This document shows, one piece after another, positions 38,776 to 47,860 of a stretch of DNA of 64,000 bases; the first letter of the stretch is position 1; each line of letters starts with the position of its first letter. A program made the translations under genes and the position numbers. This DNA is from Sycobia sp. Sy_11. Its lineage: Eukaryota; Arthropoda; Insecta; Hymenoptera; Epichrysomallidae. The notes under the pieces were generated by a model. The model searched no databases. It worked only from the letters and a program-made list of their open reading frames with translations, and was not told the DNA's origin. The stretch spans positions 1,179,501 through 1,243,500 of the forward strand of contig JACCIC010000096.1 in NCBI GenBank assembly GCA_018907035.1, read 5' to 3'.

Positions 38776-39729
38776 TGTTTGTGTGTAATACGGTCTTTAT
38801 GTTTCCTCAGTGCCAGTGATGTTTATATCACGCGATATGGATGAGTCAGACACTCGTTGACGCCGGGAGCGCCGCACTCGAGGAAACTGCGCAGGCGCTG
38901 TTGCTTCTAGATTCGGTGATTGAGCGTTGCGCGCAGACAGATTGACTGTGTCTTCGAGAGTAATCGGTCGGTTCGACACGGCTCTTTGTTCCTCGCGTAA
39001 TTTTCCTTTGTATTTGTATTTCCCGTTTGTAATTAATTGCGTTGTTATACTATGTATGTTCGATAGTTAAAATTGTTATTTGTTAAGTTCTTGTTGTTTC
39101 GCAAGTGTTAATTTATATATAAAAAGTGAACAAGATCCGAACGCGCGATCTTTGTGCCTGAGGTTGTAAAAGGCAGTTCAAGGCTGTTCCTTCCTTCTGC
39201 GCAGTGAGGGCTGCTCCTGTATCGAAGACATTTGGTACTCTGCCGCAAGTTAGATTTGTCTATCGGCTTCGATTATCTTTTCCGCTATCAAACTATTTAA
39301 AGGCGAGGGTAATTAAGCTCTTTGATAAATAAATGTACAAATCTTAGAGGGCTGTTCCCTCATTTATTTTATTATTCTATTAGTTCTTGCGTCAGATATA
39401 GATTAAGTATTACTATTCGGTAAGATGCGTCTCATTTATTGGTACCAATAAGAAATAGTTATAATTTAGTATTAATAATTTCTTATATTTTGACTATAGG
39501 TTTCACAGTATGTTTAGTTAATTCGTTTGTATTCATTTTGATTTCAATAAATAATAGTGCTCAAATATAATACTTGCTCGGGCTTTTCCCTCAAATCGTG
39601 AGGGTTTTTACGCCTAAGCAAGTAACATCTATATGTACTTCGCGAAATATTGCGTTTTTTTCTTTATATACCAACCACTCATTCCCATCCTCTTTTCTAG
39701 CATAAAAAATATTTTAGGATAAATTTTCA
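38776..39729 (+). repeat. 5' LTR (954 bp)
   Basis: Begins TGTTTGTG and ends AATTTTCA. A TATA-box-like TATATATAAAAA lies at about 39114-39125, which would place the U3/R border near 39145. AATAAA occurs at 39546-39551 and is followed by a long stem-loop. The only differences from the 3' LTR are 7 versus 8 T and 4 versus 5 T in two homopolymers near the right end. Confidence 0.96.
39572..39623 (+). promoter_or_regulatory. Stem-loop next to the LTR polyadenylation signal
   Basis: ACTTGCT (39572-39578) pairs with AGCAAGT (39617-39623). GGGC (39580-39583) pairs with GCCT (39612-39615) including one G-U. CCCTCA (39588-39593) pairs with TGAGGG (39599-39604) around an AATCG loop. The structure begins about 20 nt after AATAAA and recurs in the 3' LTR at 46551-46602. 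By position it could sit in R/U5 and affect 3' processing, dimerisation or strand transfer; that role is inference. Confidence 0.65.
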
Positions 39730-39747
39730 TGGTGCCCCGGGTGAGGA
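39730..39747 (+). promoter_or_regulatory. Candidate primer-binding site
   Basis: TGGTGCCCCGGGTGAGGA follows the 5' LTR without a spacer. The leading TGG is complementary to the tRNA CCA end. I cannot assign it securely to a particular tRNA. Confidence 0.7.
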
Positions 39748-40416
39748 AGAGTGGTTGATGCTTATTGATTTAGATAAGTTTCTTTCTAATGGAATGATTA
39801 TTAATTTACAAAATTTTAGAATAGTGTGAAAACCTATACATAATAACTATTTTTTTAAACTAATTAGTATTATTAATATTATTTAGCTGCTTAATGTATT
39901 TGTAATATTCTTTATAAAATTGCGTTTGCCTTTGTAAATTTATAGATAAGTCGAAATTCGAAGTATCGAGTTTACGGACAAAGAGCCGGATCATATTACA
40001 TAAGCTGTTAGTTGGGTCCACGGCGTCGCATTTTAAATGTATTGAGCGTTTGTTTATATATATATAAACGTGTTATCTAAATCGTTAAATCGTACATTGG
40101 ACGGTGAGACTCGAATGTACATGTTTAAAAAAAAAAAAAACAATCCCGCATCATAGTTTGAAGCTTTATTCGAAAGGAAGAAAAAGGCAAATCTAAGTAG
40201 TTGATTTTCAGACTATATGTTCATGCATTGATTTTATTTCAGCTATCATAGTTGATTAATTTCTTTTTTTTTACCCTAATTTTTTGCTTGATTAATTTAG
40301 TATTATGACATATATATAAAGTTAGTATTATATGATAGTAATATAAATATAAAAAAAAAAAAAAACTTGGTGCATAATTTTGACTATTTAAAGAGTTCCT
40401 GTTATTTATAAGTAAA

Positions 40417-43400
40417 ATGGCTCCTACGCCTCTTAAAAGACTGACAGCATTACAGCAGGCTCGTATAGATGAGATAGAACGTATGACTAAACGGTTGAGG
40501 GATAAAAATCCAGATTCCCTAAATAAAAATATAGTTGATTCGCGTATTGATGCTCTTAATCGAATTTGGTCGGAGGCTCGAAACACGCACGCTTTGATCG
40601 TAATTAGAGATGATGCTGAGTCTGATCCCTATATTACCGGTAACGTTTTTCCGAGGCTTCAAACTGTATATGAAGATCTATTAGATGAACTGCTAACTCG
40701 AGTAGCTCATTTCGAAAGTAATTTTACTCTTCCGATTGCTACAGCTTTGAATAATAATGAGGCATTAAATACTAGATTGGACAGCGCAAGGCTTCCCAAA
40801 CTCAATCTTCCGAAATTTTCAGGTAGATATGAGGATTGGGAGAGTTTTTCTGACTTGTTTATTTCTTTAGTACATTCTAAAAATGCAACAGATGCTACTA
40901 AGTTAAGCTATCTTAAACTTTGCTTATCAGGAACGGCTGCGGATTTAATTAAAGAAGTCACGACGACAGATGCGAATTATCTTACAACATGGCAAGCGCT
41001 GAAACAGCGTTTTTATAATCCGAGACTTATAGTCAGTAATTACTTAAATGCAATCATAAACATGCCCGTGTTAAAAAAAGAATCCGCTACGCATTTGCGA
41101 TCATTTGCCGACGAAGCTCAACGAATTGTTCGCGCGCTATCCAATCTAAAGATGCCGATCGAGTACTGGAATATATGGCTGACACATATTTTAGCCGCAA
41201 AGTTAGACCCGGAATCGAGAAAATTATGGGAAACCGAGCTTAGTGCGAAAGACCGAATTATTATCACGAATGCTGAGGATCGGCCGACAATCAGTTCAAC
41301 TGAATCTGAACCGCTGCAACATTTTCCGAAATTCTCAGAGCTCGTTGAATTTCTTGAGAAACGCTCTCAAACCTTAAACATGATTGCAGTCGAAACTGTT
41401 GTTGAAAAAAAAACGCATAATGTAAAACAAGGCTCAGTTTCAAAAAAGGTGTTTTATTCGCAAAGTGATTTTAAATCAGCCCCGAAATGCGCGCTCTGCT
41501 CGGGTTTACATTCGTTATGGAGATGTTATAAACTCAAAGCTAAATCTCCATTTGATCGTAGGTCCGAAATAAGGCGTTTAAAATTATGTTTCAATTGTTT
41601 TGGAGATCACCAATTCAATGACTGCAAGTCTACGAGACGTTGTAGTACGTGTAAAGAAAGACACCATACGCTTTTGCACTTCAATTCTAAACGAGCGCAA
41701 AATCCTACAAAAAATTGCGATAAAGGGGCCGAACAATCTGACAACATAGAGCTTCAAAACGTAAAGGCGCTTACGGCTAATATTTTTAAAGGAAAACGTT
41801 GGGTCGTACTAGCTACAGCTCAATTGTTTATTCGTGGTCCGTGTGGCAGGCAGACGCGAGTGCGTGCGCTTCTTGATCAAGGGTCTGAAGCAACTTTCAT
41901 TAGCGAATCTATCGTGCAACTACTCGGTCTATCAAAACAACCGACTAATATTTGTTTATCCGGAATCGGCGAGAATGCTGTTGGCACAGTAAAAGCAATA
42001 ACAGCGCTGTCGTTGCAATCGATGATAGACACCAATTTTAACTTAGAAGTTCAAGCTCTCGTGCTCCCTCGCTTAACGTCCCATTTACCGGCTCGTAATT
42101 TAATGGAAATAAACTTAGCCGAATTCGCGAATATATGTTTAGCAGATCCGCAATTCTATATAAAGGATTCAATAGACATGATTTTGGGAGCTGATGTTTA
42201 CGGGAAATTATTAAGATCAGGAGTACGTAGTTATTGTAATTCGAGTTTGATTGCACAAAATACCGTACTCGGGTGGGTTCTATCGGGATCTGTTCAAACG
42301 AGCGCGTCACGGCGGGCGGATTTTCCTACGCAGGCCACGGTAAAAATGATGCATTGTACTTCAGATGATTTAAGTAAATCATTGCAACAGTTTTGGGATC
42401 TCGAGGAATTACCTAATACTCACTCGAAGTTCAAACCCGAAGATGATGCATGCGAGCGTCTTTTTTGTGAGACACATATGCGTGATACAGAAGGTCGTTT
42501 CACAGTACGCCTTCCTTTAAAATCCGATTTACCGGCGGTGGCGGTGGAGACGCGAAGCATGTCGTTAGGTTCACTGTCTCACTTGCACAGACGTCTCGCA
42601 CGTGACTCCTTGCTTGCTGACGCTTATCGCGAATTTATGTCCGAATATGAACGTCTTGGCCATATGACTCGAATTCCTAAAAACGAAATTAATAATTCCA
42701 ACGCATGGTACTTGCCACATCATGCCGTTGTACGTTATGTAAAGTCCAGGTTGAAGTTGCGCGTCGTTTTCGATGCATCTCGTTTAACCAGTGATAAGCA
42801 TTGCTTTAATAAATTTCTTATGTCCGGTCCAGCTCTTCAAAGTGATATTAGTCTAATATTGCTAAATTGGCGGTTTTATCGTTACGTTTTTACAGCAGAC
42901 ATTGTAAAAATGTTTCGACAAATACGCGTTTCACAAGACCACCAGGACTATCAAAGGATTTTATGGGCTCCTAGACATAACGAAACCCCCGTAGATTACA
43001 GATTAACAACCGTAACTTACGGTACTTCTTGCGCGCCGTATCTCGCGATCCGTACATTACTACAGCTAGCTGAAAATGAGAGATCGCGTTTTCCACTTGG
43101 CGCGCAATGTTTGGAACACAATATGTACGTTGACGACATTTTCTCTGGAGCAGATGAACTCCCAGCTGCTATCGCAAAGAAAAATGAAACGATAAATATA
43201 CTTCAAACCGCAGGTATAAAACTTGATAAATGGGCCGCCAATCATTGTAAATTACTACCGGTGCAAAATCAAGCTTCAAATATAAACGAAAAGCCCATTG
43301 ACAAAGACACTACAGTAAAAACACTAGGAGTTCATTGGAATCAAAGAGATGATGCATTTAAATTCAGTACTGCCGTATTCGAAACAATGTTTTCAGCTTC

Positions 43401-45702
43401 AACTAAACGTGCAATACTATCGAACATAGCGCGTCTGTTCGATCCTATGGGCTGGCTTTCCCCAATCACAGTCACTTCAAAAATCTTAATGCAAGATTTA
43501 TGGATACTAAAATGTGATTGGGACTCTCCCTTACCCATAACTGTGCGCGAACAATGGCTTGAGTATTGCAAATCGCTTGCCTGTTTAGAAAATATATCCA
43601 TTGATCGGTGGTTGGGTGGCGCCTCTGAAAGCTCTTGTCAATTACACTGCTTTTCCGACGCATCTTCGCGAGCATATGCTGCTGTTGTATATCTGAGAAT
43701 TGATGAAGGGAATGGCAGTTCTCGCGTTTGTATATTAGCCGCGAAAACCAAGGTAGCACCTGTGAAAACAATTAGCATACCTAACTTAGAGCTTTGCGGA
43801 GCTGTTCTCTTAGTAAAGCTTATTCTTCATCTAAGGAAACTAGATTTTTTAGCAAGTTTACCGATTCATGCTTGGTGCGACAGTCAGGTAGTTCTAATGT
43901 GGCTTCGTAAACACCCTCGATTTTGGAAGACTTTCGTTGCCAATCGAGTCTCATATATCCAAACTGAGCTGCCTTCTGCCACTTGGAATCACGTACCTTC
44001 GCGGGAAAATCCCGCGGACGTGGCTACTCGGGGCTCCAAGCCAGCAGAATTGAAAGATCATAAATTATGGTGGTACGGTCCAAGCTGGCTCTCATTGCCA
44101 TCAGACAGTTGGCCAAAAACGGTAGAAAAAACAAAAATATTACATTCTCGTAATTTGACGGCTGAACCGGAGATAATTACGAGCTTCTCCTCTCTTACAC
44201 GACTGCTTCGTGTAGTAGCGTACTGCTTACGCCCCCTATTAAATTTGCGAAGACGCAAAATTAATGTGCAACCGCTTCCTCCGTTTTTGACAACTGATGA
44301 ACTAATTAAAGCCCGTATTACCGTCATGAAATTAGTACAGCTCACAGCTTTCAATACCGAAATTAATATATTAAAAGGGGGTAAATTGTTACCAAAACGC
44401 AGTGCGCTTAGAAAACTCAATCCGATCATAGATCAGGATGGCCTATTACGCGTAGGCGGGCGGCTCGCGCACTCGAATTTGTCGTATGATCCGAAAAATC
44501 CTCCGATTTTACCGCATCTCTCGGCACTAAGCGTTTTAATTGTGCGTCAGGCGCATCGTGCTTGCCTTCATGGTGGACCTACACTCACTAACAGTATAGT
44601 ATCTCGTTATGCATGGATATTAGGCCGAAAACGTTTGATTAAAACAATAATTTATAATTGTGTGATTTGTCAACGCAATAAACCTCGTATGGCCCACCAA
44701 TTGATGGGTGATCTTCCATCCGTACGTCTAACACCGGCACGACCGTTTACAAATACTGGGCTAGACTACGCCGGGCCGATACAAGTGCGCACCACTAAGG
44801 GTCGAGGATACAAATCTTTTAAGGGCTACATTGCTCTGTTCATTTGTTTAGTAACACGGGCCATTCACTTGGAAATTGTAAGTGATTGTACATCAACAAT
44901 GTTCATAGCAGCCTATAGACGTTTCGTGAGCCGACGTGGATTTTGTCGTAATTTGTTTAGCGACAATGCAACAAACTTTCATGGAGCTGATAAAGAGCTG
45001 AAAAAGATGTTTAATGCGGCATCCGTATTTTACAAAGATACGGCCTGTGTTCTTGCAAATGACGGAACTGACTGGAAATTTATCCCTCCGAACTCCCCAC
45101 ACTATGGGGGTATTTGGGAGGCAGGGATAAAATCAACGAAGCACCACTTGAAAAGAGTGATTGGTAATCACACTCTTACTTTCGAAGAGTTGTCGACCCT
45201 TTTGGCAGAAATTGAGGCGTGCCTTAATTCACGTCCATTTTGTCCCATGACATCTTCTATGGATGACATGCACGCTCTGACGCCTGCACATTTTCTTATT
45301 GGCGAAACTTCCGGGTTGATACCAGACGAGGAGCCTCGAAAGGTACCGGAGAATCGACTCAGTCGTTTCCAGCTGATTCAGCGCATTCGAAACAACTTTT
45401 GGAAACGATGGTCCAATGAATACTTACAGCATCTTCAAGAGAGAGGTAAGTGGAAGGACAAAACCGAAAACTTTGCCGTCGGTCAATTAGTATTGGTTAT
45501 GGATGAGCGCTATCCGCCCTCAAAATGGCCTCTTGGTCGAATTGTGGAGGTGCACTTCGGCGCAGATGGTCTAGTCCGTGTTGCTACTGTAAAGACTGTT
45601 ACTAGCTTGTTAAAAAGGCACATTGCACGTTTATGCCCGCTATCAATATCTGACGATTTAAAGAAAAGTGTGACTAAAATTAATTGTACTGCGAGCAAAT
45701 GA
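40417..45702 (+). CDS. BEL/Pao Gag-Pol polyprotein, 1761 aa, intact
   Basis: The start ATG at 40417 has a good context (AAAATGG). Domains in order: Gag with a DUF1759-like region (about 125-290, LPKLNLPKFSG at 127-136). Three zinc knuckles follow: C358-C361-H365-C370, C391-C394-H398-C403 and C409-C412-H416-H421. Then an aspartic protease (LLDQGS, catalytic Asp487) and a reverse transcriptase with Asp828 in FTADIVKMF and YVDD at 904-907. RNase H has Asp1081, Glu1125, Asp1155 and Asp1201. The integrase has an HHCC site (His1380, His1385, Cys1415, Cys1418) and DDE residues Asp1450, Asp1516, Glu1568. A DUF5641-like C-terminus spans about 1660-1745. All catalytic residues I looked for are present and there is no stop or frameshift, so the polyprotein appears potentially functional. 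It is less AT-rich than its flanks. Confidence 0.97.
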   Translation: MAPTPLKRLTALQQARIDEIERMTKRLRDKNPDSLNKNIVDSRIDALNRIWSEARNTHALIVIRDDAESDPYITGNVFPRLQTVYEDLLDELLTRVAHFESNFTLPIATALNNNEALNTRLDSARLPKLNLPKFSGRYEDWESFSDLFISLVHSKNATDATKLSYLKLCLSGTAADLIKEVTTTDANYLTTWQALKQRFYNPRLIVSNYLNAIINMPVLKKESATHLRSFADEAQRIVRALSNLKMPIEYWNIWLTHILAAKLDPESRKLWETELSAKDRIIITNAEDRPTISSTESEPLQHFPKFSELVEFLEKRSQTLNMIAVETVVEKKTHNVKQGSVSKKVFYSQSDFKSAPKCALCSGLHSLWRCYKLKAKSPFDRRSEIRRLKLCFNCFGDHQFNDCKSTRRCSTCKERHHTLLHFNSKRAQNPTKNCDKGAEQSDNIELQNVKALTANIFKGKRWVVLATAQLFIRGPCGRQTRVRALLDQGSEATFISESIVQLLGLSKQPTNICLSGIGENAVGTVKAITALSLQSMIDTNFNLEVQALVLPRLTSHLPARNLMEINLAEFANICLADPQFYIKDSIDMILGADVYGKLLRSGVRSYCNSSLIAQNTVLGWVLSGSVQTSASRRADFPTQATVKMMHCTSDDLSKSLQQFWDLEELPNTHSKFKPEDDACERLFCETHMRDTEGRFTVRLPLKSDLPAVAVETRSMSLGSLSHLHRRLARDSLLADAYREFMSEYERLGHMTRIPKNEINNSNAWYLPHHAVVRYVKSRLKLRVVFDASRLTSDKHCFNKFLMSGPALQSDISLILLNWRFYRYVFTADIVKMFRQIRVSQDHQDYQRILWAPRHNETPVDYRLTTVTYGTSCAPYLAIRTLLQLAENERSRFPLGAQCLEHNMYVDDIFSGADELPAAIAKKNETINILQTAGIKLDKWAANHCKLLPVQNQASNINEKPIDKDTTVKTLGVHWNQRDDAFKFSTAVFETMFSASTKRAILSNIARLFDPMGWLSPITVTSKILMQDLWILKCDWDSPLPITVREQWLEYCKSLACLENISIDRWLGGASESSCQLHCFSDASSRAYAAVVYLRIDEGNGSSRVCILAAKTKVAPVKTISIPNLELCGAVLLVKLILHLRKLDFLASLPIHAWCDSQVVLMWLRKHPRFWKTFVANRVSYIQTELPSATWNHVPSRENPADVATRGSKPAELKDHKLWWYGPSWLSLPSDSWPKTVEKTKILHSRNLTAEPEIITSFSSLTRLLRVVAYCLRPLLNLRRRKINVQPLPPFLTTDELIKARITVMKLVQLTAFNTEINILKGGKLLPKRSALRKLNPIIDQDGLLRVGGRLAHSNLSYDPKNPPILPHLSALSVLIVRQAHRACLHGGPTLTNSIVSRYAWILGRKRLIKTIIYNCVICQRNKPRMAHQLMGDLPSVRLTPARPFTNTGLDYAGPIQVRTTKGRGYKSFKGYIALFICLVTRAIHLEIVSDCTSTMFIAAYRRFVSRRGFCRNLFSDNATNFHGADKELKKMFNAASVFYKDTACVLANDGTDWKFIPPNSPHYGGIWEAGIKSTKHHLKRVIGNHTLTFEELSTLLAEIEACLNSRPFCPMTSSMDDMHALTPAHFLIGETSGLIPDEEPRKVPENRLSRFQLIQRIRNNFWKRWSNEYLQHLQERGKWKDKTENFAVGQLVLVMDERYPPSKWPLGRIVEVHFGADGLVRVATVKTVTSLLKRHIARLCPLSISDDLKKSVTKINCTASK

Positions 45703-45740
45703 TAAAATTGTAATTTGTTAGTGATGTTCGTCCTGCGTAC

Positions 45741-45752
45741 GAAGGCGGGCGG
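45741..45752 (+). promoter_or_regulatory. Candidate polypurine tract
   Basis: GAAGGCGGGCGG sits 3 bp before the 3' LTR; two C interrupt an otherwise purine run. By position it would prime plus-strand DNA synthesis. Confidence 0.5.
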
Positions 45753-45754
45753 TA

Positions 45755-46710
45755 TGTTTGTGTGTAATACGGTCTTTATGTTTCCTCAGTGCCAGTGATG
45801 TTTATATCACGCGATATGGATGAGTCAGACACTCGTTGACGCCGGGAGCGCCGCACTCGAGGAAACTGCGCAGGCGCTGTTGCTTCTAGATTCGGTGATT
45901 GAGCGTTGCGCGCAGACAGATTGACTGTGTCTTCGAGAGTAATCGGTCGGTTCGACACGGCTCTTTGTTCCTCGCGTAATTTTCCTTTGTATTTGTATTT
46001 CCCGTTTGTAATTAATTGCGTTGTTATACTATGTATGTTCGATAGTTAAAATTGTTATTTGTTAAGTTCTTGTTGTTTCGCAAGTGTTAATTTATATATA
46101 AAAAGTGAACAAGATCCGAACGCGCGATCTTTGTGCCTGAGGTTGTAAAAGGCAGTTCAAGGCTGTTCCTTCCTTCTGCGCAGTGAGGGCTGCTCCTGTA
46201 TCGAAGACATTTGGTACTCTGCCGCAAGTTAGATTTGTCTATCGGCTTCGATTATCTTTTCCGCTATCAAACTATTTAAAGGCGAGGGTAATTAAGCTCT
46301 TTGATAAATAAATGTACAAATCTTAGAGGGCTGTTCCCTCATTTATTTTATTATTCTATTAGTTCTTGCGTCAGATATAGATTAAGTATTACTATTCGGT
46401 AAGATGCGTCTCATTTATTGGTACCAATAAGAAATAGTTATAATTTAGTATTAATAATTTCTTATATTTTGACTATAGGTTTCACAGTATGTTTAGTTAA
46501 TTCGTTTGTATTCATTTTGATTTCAATAAATAATAGTGCTCAAATATAATACTTGCTCGGGCTTTTCCCTCAAATCGTGAGGGTTTTTACGCCTAAGCAA
46601 GTAACATCTATATGTACTTCGCGAAATATTGCGTTTTTTTTCTTTATATACCAACCACTCATTCCCATCCTCTTTTCTAGCATAAAAAATATTTTTAGGA
46701 TAAATTTTCA
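45755..46710 (+). repeat. 3' LTR (956 bp)
   Basis: Same as the 5' LTR apart from two extra T in homopolymers. The TATA-like element is at about 46093-46104, AATAAA at about 46525-46530, and the stem-loop at 46551-46602. Confidence 0.96.
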
Positions 46711-46715
46711 AGAAA
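46711..46715. repeat. Target-site duplication, right copy
   Basis: AGAAA directly after the 3' LTR. Together with the left copy it defines the insertion point exactly. Confidence 0.9.
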
Positions 46716-47007
46716 TAAATGCTAAAACAAACATTTTAACAAAAATTAATTCCTTACACACTAAATATTCAATGAAAATTTAATCTTATCTCGCCTAATA
46801 ATATGAGCATTTAGAAAAATTTAAAAAATTTAATTCAATATAATTAAAAAAAATTGATTATCTTTTCGATTTTTGATAATCTTTCATATTCTCAAAATGT
46901 TGTTAGGATTCACTATGTAACTTTCATTTATGGTCATATTATGTTTAAGTAGATATGATACCGATTTCTTCGGATTTAGGTTTCTTTTAAGAAATCATTT
47001 ATTGTAA

Positions 47008-47010
<3 letters not shown>

Positions 47011-47067
<57 letters not shown>
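47011..47067. repeat. (AT)n microsatellite
   Basis: About 28 uninterrupted units. Confidence 0.97.
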
Positions 47068-47069
<2 letters not shown>

Positions 47070-47630
47070 GATAATATGATCAAGAAATTTTATGTATATT
47101 GATAGATAATATTATTTACTACTAGATTAAGACGATGCCAATAAAAGAAATGTACTACGCTAAGTTAATACTGCAGAGTTGTTATAGATCTTGACAAAAC
47201 TTAATTTACAACTCTAAGTTAATGCTGCCATGTTATTATAGGTGTTATTGTTTATTATATTTACGATTAGTTAAAATAATTGCATAGAGATTAGTAAAGA
47301 TAAAAATCGCAATCAAATTTTCGTTAAAGACACCATGATTTTTACATATGTTTGTGTATACCTAATTTATATTCTTGCTATGGTAAAATATTCAAGCATT
47401 TTAAAAGAGGTGAAAATAGTTTTAAATTCGATCAATGTTGTAATGAAAACCCAGATATTTTCCTGAAAGATAACAGTTTTAAAAATTTTACTTTTGTTAG
47501 AATTCTCGCAGGAGATTATTTTTGAAAAAAATATCGAAATATAATATCCATATATTGACCAACGTATATAAAAAGAGAACGTGCGCAAAAAGCCACCGAA
47601 GACTAATGCCCATCTTCAATTTAAATGATA

Positions 47631-47636
<6 letters not shown>

Positions 47637-47679
<43 letters not shown>
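47637..47679. repeat. (TA)n microsatellite
   Basis: About 21 units. Confidence 0.97.
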
Positions 47680-47681
<2 letters not shown>

Positions 47682-47803
47682 TCCTTGCATCAAAATAAAG
47701 CTATTTACAATAATTTGACAGAACCATCGAGCGAATCCTCATTCGTGGAAGCGGATATATGGGCTACTCTTACATTTAATTCGCTGTTTTTCTATACACA
47801 CAT

Positions 47804-47808
<5 letters not shown>

Positions 47809-47855
<47 letters not shown>
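47809..47855. repeat. (TA)n microsatellite
   Basis: About 23 units preceded by CACACATACACA. Confidence 0.97.

Positions 47856-47860
<5 letters not shown>

Larger units (their letters stand above)
38776..46710 (+). mobile_element. Complete BEL/Pao LTR retrotransposon
   Basis: A 7935-bp element with 5' LTR 38776-39729, a primer-binding-site candidate from 39730, a 687-bp leader, one uninterrupted polyprotein ORF (40417-45702), a purine-rich tract and 3' LTR 45755-46710. It is flanked by the 5-bp direct repeat AGAAA (38771-38775 and 46711-46715), the target duplication size usual for LTR elements of this type. LTRs begin TG and end CA. Between the two LTRs I find only two differences, both one-T changes in homopolymers, so insertion was very recent or the copies were recently homogenised. 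There is no envelope ORF after pol. Replication would be through an RNA intermediate in virus-like particles. Confidence 0.96.

Noticed and set aside
38797..38979. 60-codon minus-strand frame present identically in both LTRs (also 45776-45958)
   Set aside because: It is duplicated only because the LTRs are duplicated. It has no recognisable domain and runs antisense to the element.
43341..44429. Minus-strand frames of 86 to 123 codons within the BEL element
   Set aside because: They are antisense shadows of the intact polyprotein.
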